Origin: Flaveria trinervia
Lineage: Eukaryota; Streptophyta; Magnoliopsida; Asterales; Asteraceae
DNA length: 64,000 nt
NCBI GenBank assembly: GCA_025506515.1
Contig: CM046442.1
Location: 108,717,706 to 108,781,705 of the forward strand
Reading direction: 5' to 3'
Below, piece after piece: positions 40,902 through 53,300 of this stretch (position 1 is the stretch's first letter; each line of letters begins with the position of its first letter). Below the pieces are notes generated by a model. The model worked only from the letters and a program-made list of their open reading frames with translations, had not been told where the DNA came from and did no database searches. A program made the translations under genes and the position numbers.

Positions 40902-43900
40902 GGTTCTCCAACATGCCAAAGTAGCATCTGGTATGTAGACAGTGGGGGATCTATGCACATGACTGGGAACAGTTCTCTTCTTCATGACTACTCTCAAGGA
41001 AAGAAGGGATTTGTTTCTTTTGGCAATGATGCTAGGGGTACATCATTGGAAAGGCTTTGTCTCCAATGGAGAAATCAAGTTTGATGATGTTAATCATGTG
41101 GAAAATCTCAAGTACAATCTCTTGAGTGTCAGTCAAATGTGTGATAAAGGCCATGTTGCTCTTTTCACCAGTCAGAACTGTAGGATTCTGTCATCCAAAG
41201 TTCTGCATTTGATTGATAAGGTGTTGGATGATCACACTCTCCTGAGAGCCAACAGGACAGGAAGAGTGTATGCCTTAGATCTTTCCAAGAAAATAGATCT
41301 CAGAGGCAATCCTTGCCTATTTTCCAAAGCCTCTTCTCAAGAATCTAAACTGTGGCACAGAAGGCTGGGTCATGTTAATTTCAAAAACATGAATCAGCTT
41401 ATCCACAATAGTTTAGTCAGAGGCTTACCAATAAAGGAGTTCCACTGTGATGAAACCTGCACTGCTTGTTTAAAGAAAACAGCACAAAGTCATTCCCTCC
41501 TATTGAAGAGCCTAAGTCCACTGCCTGCTTGCAATTACTGCATATGGATCTATTTGGTCCTGTGAGAGTAATGAGCATGGCAAAGAAGAAATACTGTCTG
41601 GTAATTGTGGATGATTACTCCAGATTTGTATGGACTTTCTTTCTACATTCAAAGGATGAGGTTGCTCAGAAGATTATTCACTTTGTGTTGTATATTGAGA
41701 AGCAGTATTCCCTTCCAGTCAAGTGTATTAGGAGTGACAATGGAACTGAATTCAGAAACCATACACTTGATGACTTCTATCTTTCAAAGGGAATCAAAAG
41801 GCAGTTTAGCATCCCAAGGACTCCAGAACAAAATGGAGTAGTGGAGAGAAAGAACAGGACCCTCATTGAGCTGCTGCAAGGTCCATGCTGGCTGACTCTG
41901 GTTTGCCACTGACCTTTTGGGCTGAAGCTGTTAACACAGCTTGCTATGTGCAAAATAGAGTTTTAGTAAATCAGAGGTTGATGAAGACTCCATATGAAGT
42001 TCTCCATCACTTGGCTCCTCTAATTCATTTTTCAAAGCATTTGGGTGTCCCTGTTTTATTCTCAACACAAAGGATCAACTCCATAAATTTGATCCTAAGG
42101 TGGATGCAGGGTATTTTGTTGGTTATTCATCTACTTGCAAGGCATACAGAGTCTTCAACTGCGAAAAGATAGTTGAAGAGACTTTGCATGTGAAGTTTAA
42201 TGAATCTCCTTTGGACAAGATTCCACAAAACCCTGTGGAGTTGTTTGATTTGGACATACTGCAATATGTTCCTTATCAACCTCCAGCTGTTGCAGATCCT
42301 GTGGATAAATCATCTTCTGCAGCATGTCTTCCACCTGGTGGTATTGATGATGATGATGATAATATCAATACTCACCTATTCAAGTTTAGTGACCAACTGC
42401 CTGTGTCTGCTAAATTTGATGTTCCTGTAGCTTCAGCAGTTCCATCCACAACAAATGCTGATGAGATCTCTGTTTCCTCTACATCTTTTGAGTTACCATC
42501 TAATTCTTGGTTTCAAGAGTCTACATCAACATCTGCTGCTGCTGAAGGTTCTACAAACACTTGCACATATCTCATTGTTTATCAAGAACTGAAGAATCAC
42601 CCCATGTCTCAGATTATTGGTGATATCAATGCTGGTGTTTCAACAGGAAGTCAATTGTCTAACTTCTGCTTCTATGCTCTCTTCATCAGTCAGCTAGAGC
42701 CAAAGAACTACCATGTTGCTTTGAGAGACAATGGATGGGTTGAAGCTATGCAGCTTGAGCTACTTCAGTTCAAGAAACAGCAAGTGTGGGAATTGGTCCT
42801 CTTCCCCAGGTAAGTGTGCAATAGGCACTAAATGGGTGTTTAGGAACAAACTAATGAAAATGGGCTTATTGTTAAGAACAAGGCTAGACTGGTTGTACAG
42901 GGGTTTTCACAAGAAGAAGGTATTGACTATGATGAAACCTTTGCCCCTGTAGCCAGACTAGAGGCAATCAGATTGTTCTTAGCCTATGCTGCATTCCACA
43001 ATCTTAAAGTTTTTCAAATGGATGTCAAAAGTGCATTTTATATGGTAAAATAAAGGAAGAAGTTTATGTGTGTCAACCACCAGGCTTGAGGATAATAAAC
43101 ATCCTGAATGGGTGTATAAACTTGATAAGGCTCTTTATGGGTTGAAACAAGCTCCTAGAGCCTGGTATGAGACACTCTCTACTTTTCTTCTTAAGAATAA
43201 TTTCACTAGAGGCTCCATTGATAAAACTTTGTTTATTAAGAAGGTGGATCAGCATAAGCTACTTGTTCAGATTTATGTTGATGATATTATTTTGCATCCT
43301 CTGATCCCCAGTTGTGTGATGATTTTACAACATTAATGAAAAAGAGGTTTGAAATGAGTGCAATGGGAGAATTACAGTTCTTTCTAGGCTTGCAAATCAA
43401 ACAAAAGGCTGATGGAATTTTTATTCATCAGTCAAAATATACAAAAGATCTTTTGAATAAGTTTGATTTACAAAACTGTAAGCCCTGTTCTACTCCATGT
43501 GCAACACCACACAACTGGATGCTAATCAGAAAGGTAAAGCTGTTGATGAAACACTTTACAGATGTATGATTGGGTCCTTGATGTATTTAACAGCTTCTAG
43601 ACCAGATATTATGTTTGCTACATGTGTTTGTGCTAGATTTCAGGCTGCTCCTAAAGAGTCTCATTTGATTGCAGTCAAGAGAATCTTTAGATATTTGCAA
43701 GGTACACAATCTCTGGGTTTATGGTATTCCACTGGACACTCTTGCAAATTAGTTGCTTTTTCAGATAGTGACTATGCAGGGTGCAAGTTAACTAGAAAGT
43801 CAACTTCTGGTGGTTGTCAATTCCTAGGCAACTGTTTGATTTCTTGGCAGAGTAAGAAACAAACATCTGTTGCTACATCAACTGCTGAGGCGAGTACATT

Positions 43901-44209
43901 GCTGCTGCAAGTTGTACTTCTCAGGTACTCTGGCTTCAGAACCAACTGGATTATGGCATTACAGAGACTAAGACTCCATTATTAATGGATAGCTTCAGCT
44001 CTGTGTATTGTCAAAAATCCAGTCCAGCACTCTAGGACCAAACATATAGAGATCAGACATCTTTTATTCGGGATTGCTTTGAAAAAGGTCTGATTGATCC
44101 TAAGTTTGTGCCTAGTGCTGATGAGCTTGCAGATATTTTTACTAAGCCTTTGGATAGTTCTACTTTCCAAAACCTTGTGTTAAGGCTTGGTATGCTGCAG
44201 CTAGAATAA
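40902..44209 (+). pseudogene. A pol: protease, integrase, reverse transcriptase, RNase H; catalytic motifs intact
   Basis: Protease DSG at 40938-40946. Integrase zinc region LWHRRLGHVNFKNMNQLIH and CTACLK (41350-41475). Core with VDDYSRFVW (about 41610), RSDNGTEFRNH (about 41735) and TPEQNGVVERKN (about 41822). Linker 42230-42560. Reverse transcriptase with GTKWVFR, DVKSAF, LDKALYGLKQAPRAWYE and YVDD at 43274-43285. RNase H with SLMYLTASRPDIMF, SDSDYAGCKL, SWQSKKQTSVATSTAEA. The tail ends in LGMLQLE and stop TAA at 44207-44209. Frames break near 41036, 41490, 41875, 42150, 42815, 43038, 43086, 43300, 43497, 43890 and later. Where D can be compared, A lacks one or two bases. Confidence 0.92.
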
Positions 44210-44889
44210 GTGACAACTACTGATGATTTCATAGTAATTACTGGTGATCATTGGTACCCATGTCACATATAAGTATGATGAGTCCTTTCACCTTCAGTAG
44301 TTTTTATAACTACTGATGGCTAAATGCCTCACAAGTACTGAAGTACTTTATCTGTTCCAAACTACTAATATGTTACAACTACTGATGTAGTTACAACTGA
44401 AATCAGTACAAAGATAAGTACTGACGTCCTATGAAACACCTGAAAAGCAGATGCAAAGTCTGATGAGTAAGTGTTGAGGACAGTATGAAACAGCTGAAAG
44501 GCAATGAATTGACGAAAACTACTGAAGAGAACTTTCTCTTCAGTTGTTTCAACAACTGTTGTTTCATTCTAAACAACTGAAGCAAAACCATGTCTTCAGT
44601 AGTTTTCTAACTACTCATGACTAATACCAATTCTTCAGCTGTTTACAACAACTGATAACAAAACCACTGTCTTCAGTAGTTTCACAACTACTAATGCCAA
44701 ACACCAAGTTCTCAGTTGTTTCATCATCTGAAGTCAAAACCACGGCTTTCAGTAGTTTTCTAACTACTGATGCCTAACACCATGACTTCAGCTGTTTCAA
44801 CGTCTGATAGGGTAATACCATGTCAACAGTCGGTTTAAAACTACTGATGACTAACACCAAACCCTTCAGTCCTTTTCTCACCCCTACCC
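44210..44889 (+). repeat. A spacer: dispersed ACTACTGA / TCAGTAGT inverted motifs
   Basis: No gene. Facing pairs such as CTTCAGTAGTTTTCTAACTACT and TCAGTTGTTTCAACAACTG recur at about 30-60 bp spacing. The motifs are those of the A LTR. The region corresponds to D 12376-12894 and ends at the internal TATA box. Confidence 0.78.
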
Positions 44890-44897
44890 TATAAATA
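44890..44897 (+). promoter_or_regulatory. TATA box 65 bp upstream of the A accessory ORF
   Basis: TATAAATA in CCCTATAAATACCT; first T exactly 65 bp before ATG 44955, as in D. The stretch between them is TC-rich (CTCTTCTCTG, CTCTCTCTC), as in a plant 5' UTR. Confidence 0.6.
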
Positions 44898-44954
44898 CCT
44901 GTCCTCTTCTCTGATGTTTCATTAGCCGTTATTTTCTGAACCTCTCTCTCAAAC

Positions 44955-47900
44955 ATGGCGACCATGAGTCTGAAACAACGACACAACTGCGTTGCTTACC
45001 TTACAAAGTCGGCTTTCTGGAACAAATATGATAATGCCATTGACTTAATGGTGGATTCCCCATATCGCACAACCTTTCTCATGAATCCAACCATTTACCC
45101 TGAATCCCTCAGTCAATTCTGGTCAAATGCTTCTGTTCATACCGATGAGTCTACCGGTCAGATCTCTGTTCGGTCCCTTATCAACCAGAAACCGGTGGTC
45201 GTTACTGCCGACATTATTCGTCGGGCATTACATCTACACGATTCCACCACTATGACTGCATACCCAAAGGGCATAACCGATATGTCCTTTATCAATCATG
45301 GGTATGAAGGTGATCTTCGAGCTACAAACGTTCTAAAGAAACATTTCCATGACGCTGAGAAACTTATTTTTCACATGGTAAATGTCTGCTTAGCCTCCAA
45401 GACATCTTCTTGGGATCAAATGTCATCCCACTGGCAACAGGTATTGTATTCTATTCTAGAACACCAACCGTTAATTTTTTCTGAAATTGTGTTCCTAGAA
45501 ATAAAGAACTTGGCTCAGAAACCTGTGGCAAACCGATGGCCATTATATCCCAGGTTTCTAATGGCCATTATTTTGGATGAACTAAAATCTGATGGCCTTG
45601 TTGGCCTTGGAGTCCCTGCACCAGCTGTTTTGGCTGAGGTATACTCCAGGCACAACTCCGACCTTACACTCAAAGAAGCTGCCCGAATGCTAAAGCCCAA
45701 GCAGAGGGAACCCACAGCTTCCTCCATCAGAACCAAAGTCCCCACCAAACCCACCAAAAAGAAACCCAAAACGGCTACTCAGGGAAATGAGTCCCCTGAG
45801 GATGCCCCTACAACACAAACGCAGGATATATCCACTAGTTATAACCCCCTAGTGGATATCAGGACTCTTCCAGCCATAGCCGCTCAGGATTCCTCTCAAC
45901 AGGAGCCTGCAGCAACCACAAAAGGGGTACCCACACATCTGGGATCTTCCTCACTTGAGGGGATTGCCATTGAAGAGCACCTTCCTCCCCAGGTGCACAA
46001 TGCTTCTATCCCTTCACCCCATGCAACCGCCCCCAAAGTCCAACCATAATTATTGCCAATGTGCTGACTCAGTTGCATGCCTCTCCTCCTCGCCAACAAC
46101 CACCAACAAAGGGGAGAACCACAGACATTGAGGAAGAGGATCAACATGTTTCTGACAACCCACAGCACAGGGGTTTACAAATTCTATCTCCTGGTGTAGA
46201 TAGGGAGATTAGAATATCTAGTGAGGCTGCCACCTCTTCTGCATCAGCACATGATCAGAATGAGGCTGGTAACATTGCTAAGACCTCACTAGAGGCAACA
46301 ACTGATGATGGACGTAGTCCTGAGGCTGGAAGTCCCCAGTACCAAGACAAAAGGGCACATGCTACAACTGGTCTACACCCAGTGCATGTACATCCTGCTC
46401 CAAGTAGGAGGTCAGGTGATTCAGCTTCTGCTGATGATGACCTGGGCTTTTTCTACGATGTTCTTGCCCAGAACACAATCCTTGAGGAGGAAGTCAGTAG
46501 GCTGCAAAACCTACTTGACCAACTCTCGCAAGGAGAAAGACCATCTGCCTCCACCAACCCACAGATGGCACCTTCCGTTGAAGGTTCCCCAAACACTGAG
46601 CCACTCCCAACAACTCAGCCACCTGCCTTTGCTTCTGGCACTATTTCTCAGGAACAGAACCCTCCTGAGCAAATAGTTGCTGTCCTTCAAAATTCCCTCC
46701 CTCTCATAACACCCATAATCACTGACATTGTGACTAAAGCCATTGATGAGAGGCTTTCCTCAACTTTACAACCATTGATTGATGCTGTTGTGCAAAAGAC
46801 ACTTTCTGTTGTACAAACCCCTACCACCAATGCATCCAAAAGGGGAGAATACTGCAGTGAAAGAAAAGAAGAGGAAAAGAACAGAGGATGAGAAGGCCCA
46901 AGAGCAAGCCCAGGAGTTGGAAAAAGAAAAGCAACAACTGATCACCTATAAACGAAGAAAAGTGCTGATGATCAACCTACTGCTGAAGAAAAATCCTTGG
47001 AAGAGCTGGTAAAAGATGCTGATGATACACACAGCCGATCCATGGTTAAATCATTGAGCAACTCTTTAGGCAAGGTTTTGATACAGCCACATTAGATAGT
47101 GAAATCAGGAAGTTGGAAGTGGAGGAGATTCAAACCCGATGGGCTGGGTATGATGCACTTGAAAAGGAGAGATTGGAGATCATGATCCGTTTTATTGCCA
47201 AATACTTAGGACGATCTTTGATGGAGATTCGCGCGTGGACCAGAGACAGTATTCTGGCTATAGCCACCAGAATCTGTCTGTCTGAGCAATTCCACAAGGG
47301 GATTATCATTGAAGCCCTTGATGAGGCCGGGGCTGGAAAAAGGTTTGAAATGGCAAAACTTACAAAGGCTAAACTCAAAACCAAAATGCTGGAACAACCT
47401 TCCCTTCCACCACTCAAAACCACCTACCCTCAAATCTCCAAACCAATCTCAAAGCCAAATCCAAACCACAATCACAACCCACAAAACCACTCCCTTACCA
47501 TCTAAACCAATAGCCGATGATGCACCCAAGAAGAAGAAGAGAAGGGTGTTGAGGCTAGAAGAAGAAGAGATGATGTGGAAGAAGATAGGATGCCTCTGTC
47601 TGCAGTCCTAACAATGGCGAAAGCCAAACCTATGCCCATCACTCCCACCTCCCAGATGGATGTTGTGAGAGTTAAAATTGAAGAAGAGGAGCAGCAAAAG
47701 CTTCATGATGATGAAATGCTGAAAAGCATTGACAAAACCTATGCTGCCTCCTCATCAATTATCAGCATGAAGAAAGAAGCTCTGAATTGTACACTCCGCC
47801 AACACATTTCAATATCAGAAGGAAAGGTGAGAGTATGGCCTGATCCGAGGGTGGCTCACAGGATTGTAAAGAAAGACATTCCTTCGAGATACAAGGGTCA

Positions 47901-48474
47901 AGTCAAGAGGATCGTAGATGAAGAGATCACAGTGGCCCTTGTAGTATCACCCTGGGAGATTATCGAAGATTTCAAGAAGGCCTACGAGACTAAAACAACC
48001 ACCCCAGAGATGCTAGAGAACAGAATTATCAAAAAGGGGTTAGTCTACAAGAGGCTTGAGAACTTCAAACAGAATGAGCTCAGTTTGCTACTCGAAGGGA
48101 CTCATCCTGATGAGTTTGCATATAGACAAATTCCAACAGTTGAGCTCAAAAACGGCAAACAGGCCAAGTACATCTCAGAGCTGTATGGGCGAGAAGGATT
48201 GTTTGATGGTGAAGCCGAGAACCTGACCATGGAAGAACAAATCATGTTTCTCAAGCCTACACTAGAGAGTCCTACAGGCTCATACACGGGAAGTAGATCT
48301 CATGAATGGGATAACAACTCTGTGTCCAGTTCCCCAAAACAGTTCCCATTCATATCTTGCCAAACAAATATCCGAGACTTCTTCCCAGGCCGGAGCTTAT
48401 ATGGGTCATCTTCTCTACTGATCAAGAAGGAAAAAGACCAACCTTTTGCCAACAATAAGTGGGATAATAAATAA
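44955..48474 (+). pseudogene. A accessory ORF, best copy in the window
   Basis: ATG at 44955 in AAACATGGCGACC, stop TAA at 48472-48474, 35 bp before the 3' LTR. The first 364 codons are open: N-terminal domain with NCVAYLTKSAFW, NPTIYPESLSQFWSN, IIRRALHLHD, INHGYEGDL, NVCLASKTSSWDQMS and LYPRFLMAIILDE (residues about 10-215), then a Pro/Thr/Ser-rich linker. After a shift near 46040 it continues (46061-46891), with a helix starting at AIDERLSSTLQPLIDAV and a charged coiled coil containing KRKR. The C-terminal domain (47575-48474) has VRVWPDPRVAHRIVKK, VVSPWEIIEDFKKAY and LLEGTHPDEFAYRQ. It has no signal peptide or membrane segment. Basic clusters allow nuclear entry, but that is inference. Function is unknown. 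D, B and (N-terminally) M have relatives. Confidence 0.8.
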
Positions 48475-48496
48475 ATTAGAGGTTTTGGCTGCATTG

Positions 48497-48509
48497 TTCA
48501 GGGGGAGTT
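48497..48509 (+). other. A polypurine tract
   Basis: GTTCAGGGGGAGTT-type tract ending directly at the 3' LTR start (48510). Confidence 0.9.
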
Positions 48510-49422
48510 TGTTGGACCAAAAGAACCAATGAGCCAAGATCAGAAAACCTCTAAGTCCCACATGGTATCACAACAACTGCTGAAAGCTTCATCAGCAGTT
48601 TGACAAGTGCTGAAGACTTCAACAGCTGAAGATCAAGTGCTAAAGACTTCAACAACTGAAGAACTAAAGTGCTGAAGTACAACAACTAAAGAACACAAGT
48701 ACTGAAGCTGAACAGCTAAGAACACAAGTACTGAAGCTGAACAGCTGAAGAACACAAGTGCTGAAGCTGAAAGACCAAAGTACTGAAGTACAACAGTTGA
48801 AGAGTTTACAAGTGCTGAAGATCAACAACTGATGTACAAAGTCTGAAGACAAAGACTGAAGACATCAGCTGATGATATCTACTGAAGTCATCAGCTGATG
48901 AAACATCTGAAGTTCAAGTCTGAAGACCAACTACTGAAGTTTCAGTAGTTTGTCAAACAGCTGAAGAGTACTTCTTCAGTAGTTGTGATATCAGTAGTTT
49001 TATATTTTTACTTTCAGTAGTTTTGTAAAACCTGAAGAAGAGTCGTTGTAGTTTCAGTAGTTTTATGTTTTTCAGTAGTTATAACAACTGATAGCACTTA
49101 GCATTTTTGTAAGGAGATGTCAGCTGTTTTGACATCTTCAGTAGTTGTGTTTCAGTTGTAATAAATCTGTTAGTTGTCACTATCAAGTGACATCAGCAGA
49201 CGTCACATCTCTTATATAAGAGGTGTCGACCTAATTGTAAGTGTGACATTCTGTTACCACGAAAGCGAATATTGAATGAAATATATTTGCAGAAATTCTC
49301 TCTCTATAACCGTCTTTGTTCTCCATTGAATATCGTTTCGTTCTTGTGAATTGGTTAATTCATTGATCGATTTCCGCTGCTATACTCTTTAATCAATCAA
49401 ACATAGATCACTGATCCTAACA
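48510..49422 (+). repeat. A 3' LTR
   Basis: TGTTGGACCAAAAGAACC to GATCCTAACA, 913 bp; TATATAA at 49213-49219 inside the palindrome. It differs from the 5' LTR by a short deletion near 49030 and scattered changes. Confidence 0.95.
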
Positions 49423-50373
49423 GTAATCAACGTTCTTCAAAAGATTTTTGAGCGGTCTACGGGTATATTTCAAGAAGAGACTATTCTAAGAGCTTTCAAA
49501 GAGATGCCAAGCCTCAGGTCAGTGCCATCGCATAGCAGAGAGGCGCAAAGACAATGAATTCTAGAATATTTAGATTATGCTTATCCTCAGGTCAGTGCCA
49601 CTGCACAGTAGAGTGGCACACAACCTATCTTCTTGTTAGAGCATTTATTTTCCTTTTGTACATATCGCACCAACAACGTAAGTTATTAGCTTGATTGCAT
49701 TTTGCATTTTTCCATGTGCTTTACTCAATTTTTATGGTCGTCCGCAAATATTTGTGGCATTTATTTTGCTCTTCACCCCTTATTGGAACTGCGTTGATTA
49801 TGTTAACCAGGGATAAGATGGGAACCCACAGCAAGTTTAACCACTTAGTTTGAACTTGAAACCATCAATGAGGTCTACTAATCTATTGTGTTGAATCTAC
49901 CAAAACATCATATAATGAACTAGCATCCTCTATGTCTACTTTCTCTATGTTACCTTGTTAGCATACTTGTTTTACTATCATTTTTCATTTTATTTTGCTT
50001 AGACTTTTTAAACTTATACTTTAAATTTTGCATCTGAATCAATTAAAATCTTTTGAAGTCCCGCACAATCTGTTACCTGTGTACTATCATTTTTCCATAA
50101 ACGTTGAACCAGTATCACAGATTTGATTACATTCCTTTTAGCTAAGCTGTCCTTCTCCCCTCATTTTTTTAAGTAATTAAACAAAGAAGCTAATATAATA
50201 CTAATCTAACCTATTTTCCCCCTAAAATTCTAAAACCGAAAATATTTTTGTGTTTTTGGGTTTTAATAAACAGGAAAATAAAATAAAATAAAATAAAATA
50301 AAAATAACAATAAAGAATGTCGAACTGGGCATTTTCTTCCTTTGAAATCACATCACTTTTCTTTTTCACGCTA
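49423..50373 (-). other. M2 post-pol non-coding region
   Basis: Equivalent to M1 2557-3430. No gene. The relic polypurine tract appears as TTTTCCCCCTAAAATT (about 50214-50229, minus-strand AGGGGGAAAA). A (TAAAA)n microsatellite is at 50275-50306. Confidence 0.75.
50275..50306. repeat. (TAAAA)n microsatellite
   Basis: Six uninterrupted AAAAT/TAAAA units; M1 has a non-repetitive TTTTCTTATTTTATTTTCC at the same place, so it expanded in M2. Confidence 0.9.
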
Positions 50374-53300
50374 TTAACCTCTTATATATAAAAACCTCAG
50401 TTTATCAAATGCTTTTGTTGAGTGGTTGGCGCATTGAAAATCCATATTTATTTTAACCACATCGATTAATTGCTTTTCAAAACAATCACGTATAAAGTGA
50501 TACTTAATACCGATGTGTTTAGTTTTAGGATGTTGGACTAGATTTTTTGTTACGGCTACAACATCAGAATTATCAAGATAGATAGGAGTGTTAGAGAATT
50601 GCAAACCGTAGTCGCGCATTTGCTGTTGAATCCAGATGATTTGTGAACACAACTTGCAGCAGCAACGTATTTAGCTTCGCATGTTGACAGAGCAACAGAG
50701 GTCTCCTTCTTACACTGCTAGGTGAATAACCGTCAACCAAAGAATTGTAATTTATTTTGCAACCGCCATAATCCGAGTCATTATACGCTGTAAGCTCAAA
50801 ATCATCATCATGAGGATACCACAACCTGAGTGTTGGAGTACCCTTTGGATAACAAAAAATCCGTTTAACACCTATGAGATGGTTGACTTTTGGTTTTGCC
50901 CGATATGTGGAGCGACATGTCACGCACATAGTAGCATCTATACATGGTAGCATCAACCAGATCACCATTTTTGTCGGGTGCCACATGGTGGTTCGTGGCA
51001 AGTGGAGTTCCAGCAGCTGAAGCATTCTCCATGTCAAACCGACTGAGGATGTCCCCTACATATTTAGTCTGATGCAAGGAGATTCCTTTTGGTGTCTGAT
51101 CCACCTGTAATCCTAGGAAGAACTTCATCTCCCCCATTGCACTCATCTCAAATTCTGCTTTCATGACAGATTCAAATTCTTTACATAACTCTTCGTTTTT
51201 GGAACCAAAGATTGTGTCATTAACATAAATCTGTACCAGCAGTAAGTCGCCATCCTTTTCTTTGATGAATATTGTACAGTCAATAACTCCTCTACGAAAA
51301 TCGTGTTTCACCAAATGAGTTGAGAGTTTCTCATACCATGCTCTCAGGGCTTGATGGAGCCCATAGAGAGCCTTATCAAGCTTGTAAACTCTATCGCGAT
51401 GATAAGGATCCTCAAATCCTTTGGGTTGACTGACATACACTGTCTCACGGATTTCACCATGAAGGAATGCACTCTTGACATCTAGTTGATAAACTTTGAT
51501 CTTCATGTAAGATGCATAGGCTAGGAAGATACGGATTGCTTCCATTCTAGCCATAGGTGCAAACACTTCATTGTAATAAATTCCTTCGACTAGTCTAGAA
51601 CCTTGAACGACAAGTCGAGCCTTGTTTCTGATTATGATTCCTTGGTCATCGTTCATGCACTTCAAGATCCATTTGGTGCCAATTACCTTAGCACCATTTG
51701 GGCTATCCACCAGTGTCCATACTCCTAGCTTCTTGAATTGAAGGAGTTCTTCTTGCATGGCACTAACCCATGCCTTATCCTTTAAGGCTTCACTTACATA
51801 TTTTGGCTAAAATGAGACACAAAACATCGATAAGCACCGTCGTGAAGATAGCCTTTTTCCATGACTGAGGCATAATCAGCTGAGTATAGCTGATTTCATG
51901 TCTGTACTCCCGATTATACATCCTCTATGACGTTGTCCAGAGGATGATATACATTTAGTCATGATCCAGGAGTGGTGGGAAAAACTACTTCCTGATCCAG
52001 ATTTGGAATTCCTGGTTCAGTATCTGTAGTTGTTGGAGTGCGAGGTTCCGAAGTGTCAGAGGCATCAACATCTGAAGCTTGATTACTTTTAGTAGCAGGA
52101 ACTTGTTCCTCCTAATCGACCTATTCAGTCTCCACTTCTTCATCGTTAGAGGAGGAGTTGCTTACATCAAGTGCTGCCCCTAAATGTCTAGAAGATTCAC
52201 CTTATGAACCTGATATTGTCGAGTCTAGTGACAGTGTGTTTAAGACATCGTACATCATTTTGGTCGATAACTCATCACAAGGAGGGGAGAGAGGGATGTT
52301 CAAGGACTTAAAGAATCCATCATAGTCGATGAAGAATGAGGGTCCCTTTCCAGCAAGGGGGTGGTGTATCTCTAAACATCAACGTTTCACCACACTTGTA
52401 CCAGACCCGTTGAGTTGTTATAAACTCTTTCATTCGGTATATTGTATCCTAGAAAAATCCCTTCTTCAGCCTTCTCACTGAACTTTCCTGCTTGAGTTTT
52501 CTTCACCAGCGTACATGGTGTGCCAAATGGTTCGAGGTACTACAGATTAGGTTTACGTTGGTGGAGCAACTCATAACATGTTTTGCCATGACGTTTGACC
52601 ACCAAGACTCGATTGAGGGTGTAACATGCATTGGCAACTGCCTCGTTCCAAAATTGGATGGGCAGTTTCGAGTCGGCTAGCATCATTCTAGCTGTTGCTA
52701 TCAAGCTCATGTTCTTTCTTTCAACAACTTCGTTCATTTGTGGAGTGTAGGCAGATGTGAACTGGTGTACAATTCCTTTCTCTTTGCAAAACGCCTCCAT
52801 CCACTGGTTCTTGAACTCCGTGTCGTTGTCTGAGCTAATCTGTCTCACTTTCAGCTTGTAGAGAGATTCCAATGTAGTCACTAGCTGTTTGAACGATTCA
52901 AATGTCTCTGATTTGGATTTCAGAAACATTACCCAAGAGAATCTTGAGTAGTCATCAGTAAGTACATAACAGTACAAATCACCAGCGATGCTCTTGGTGC
53001 TCACAGGACCAAACAAATCCATGTGTAGAAGCTCGAGAGGCAGGTCAATGGAATTTACTTTCTTTACCTTGTGAGACTACTTTGTCTCCTTACCTTTCTT
53101 GCATGCTACACAAAAATCCAGAAGTTGAAAATTCTTGACATTTACTCCATTCACTAAATCATTCTATATCAGATGATTCATCCTTCGTGGATTGATGCGT
53201 CACATTCTCCTATGCCAGAAGATTGAGTCCCTCCCTATTGCCTTTGACAAGAAGCATGGAACTTTATGGTCGGTTATGGAGGCTTTTGATAGATCCAAGA

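Larger units (their letters stand above)
36917..49422 (+). mobile_element. Element A: full-length copia retrotransposon with accessory ORF, 12.5 kb
   Basis: 5' LTR 36917-37838 (922 bp), primer-binding site, gag, pol, spacer, accessory ORF, polypurine tract, 3' LTR 48510-49422 (913 bp), flanked by the perfect target duplication GTAAT (36912-36916 and 49423-49427). M1 at about 3430 shows the uninterrupted site. The two LTRs are very similar, differing mainly by small indels, so it is the youngest or one of the youngest insertions. Protease, integrase and polymerase catalytic motifs are intact; frame breaks are mostly single missing bases. Confidence 0.95.

Noticed and set aside
40850..40905. 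Short intron using GTTTGG just upstream of the gag stop as donor
   Set aside because: It would be about 40 bases, below the usual minimum for plant introns; a distant donor is more likely if the acceptor is used.
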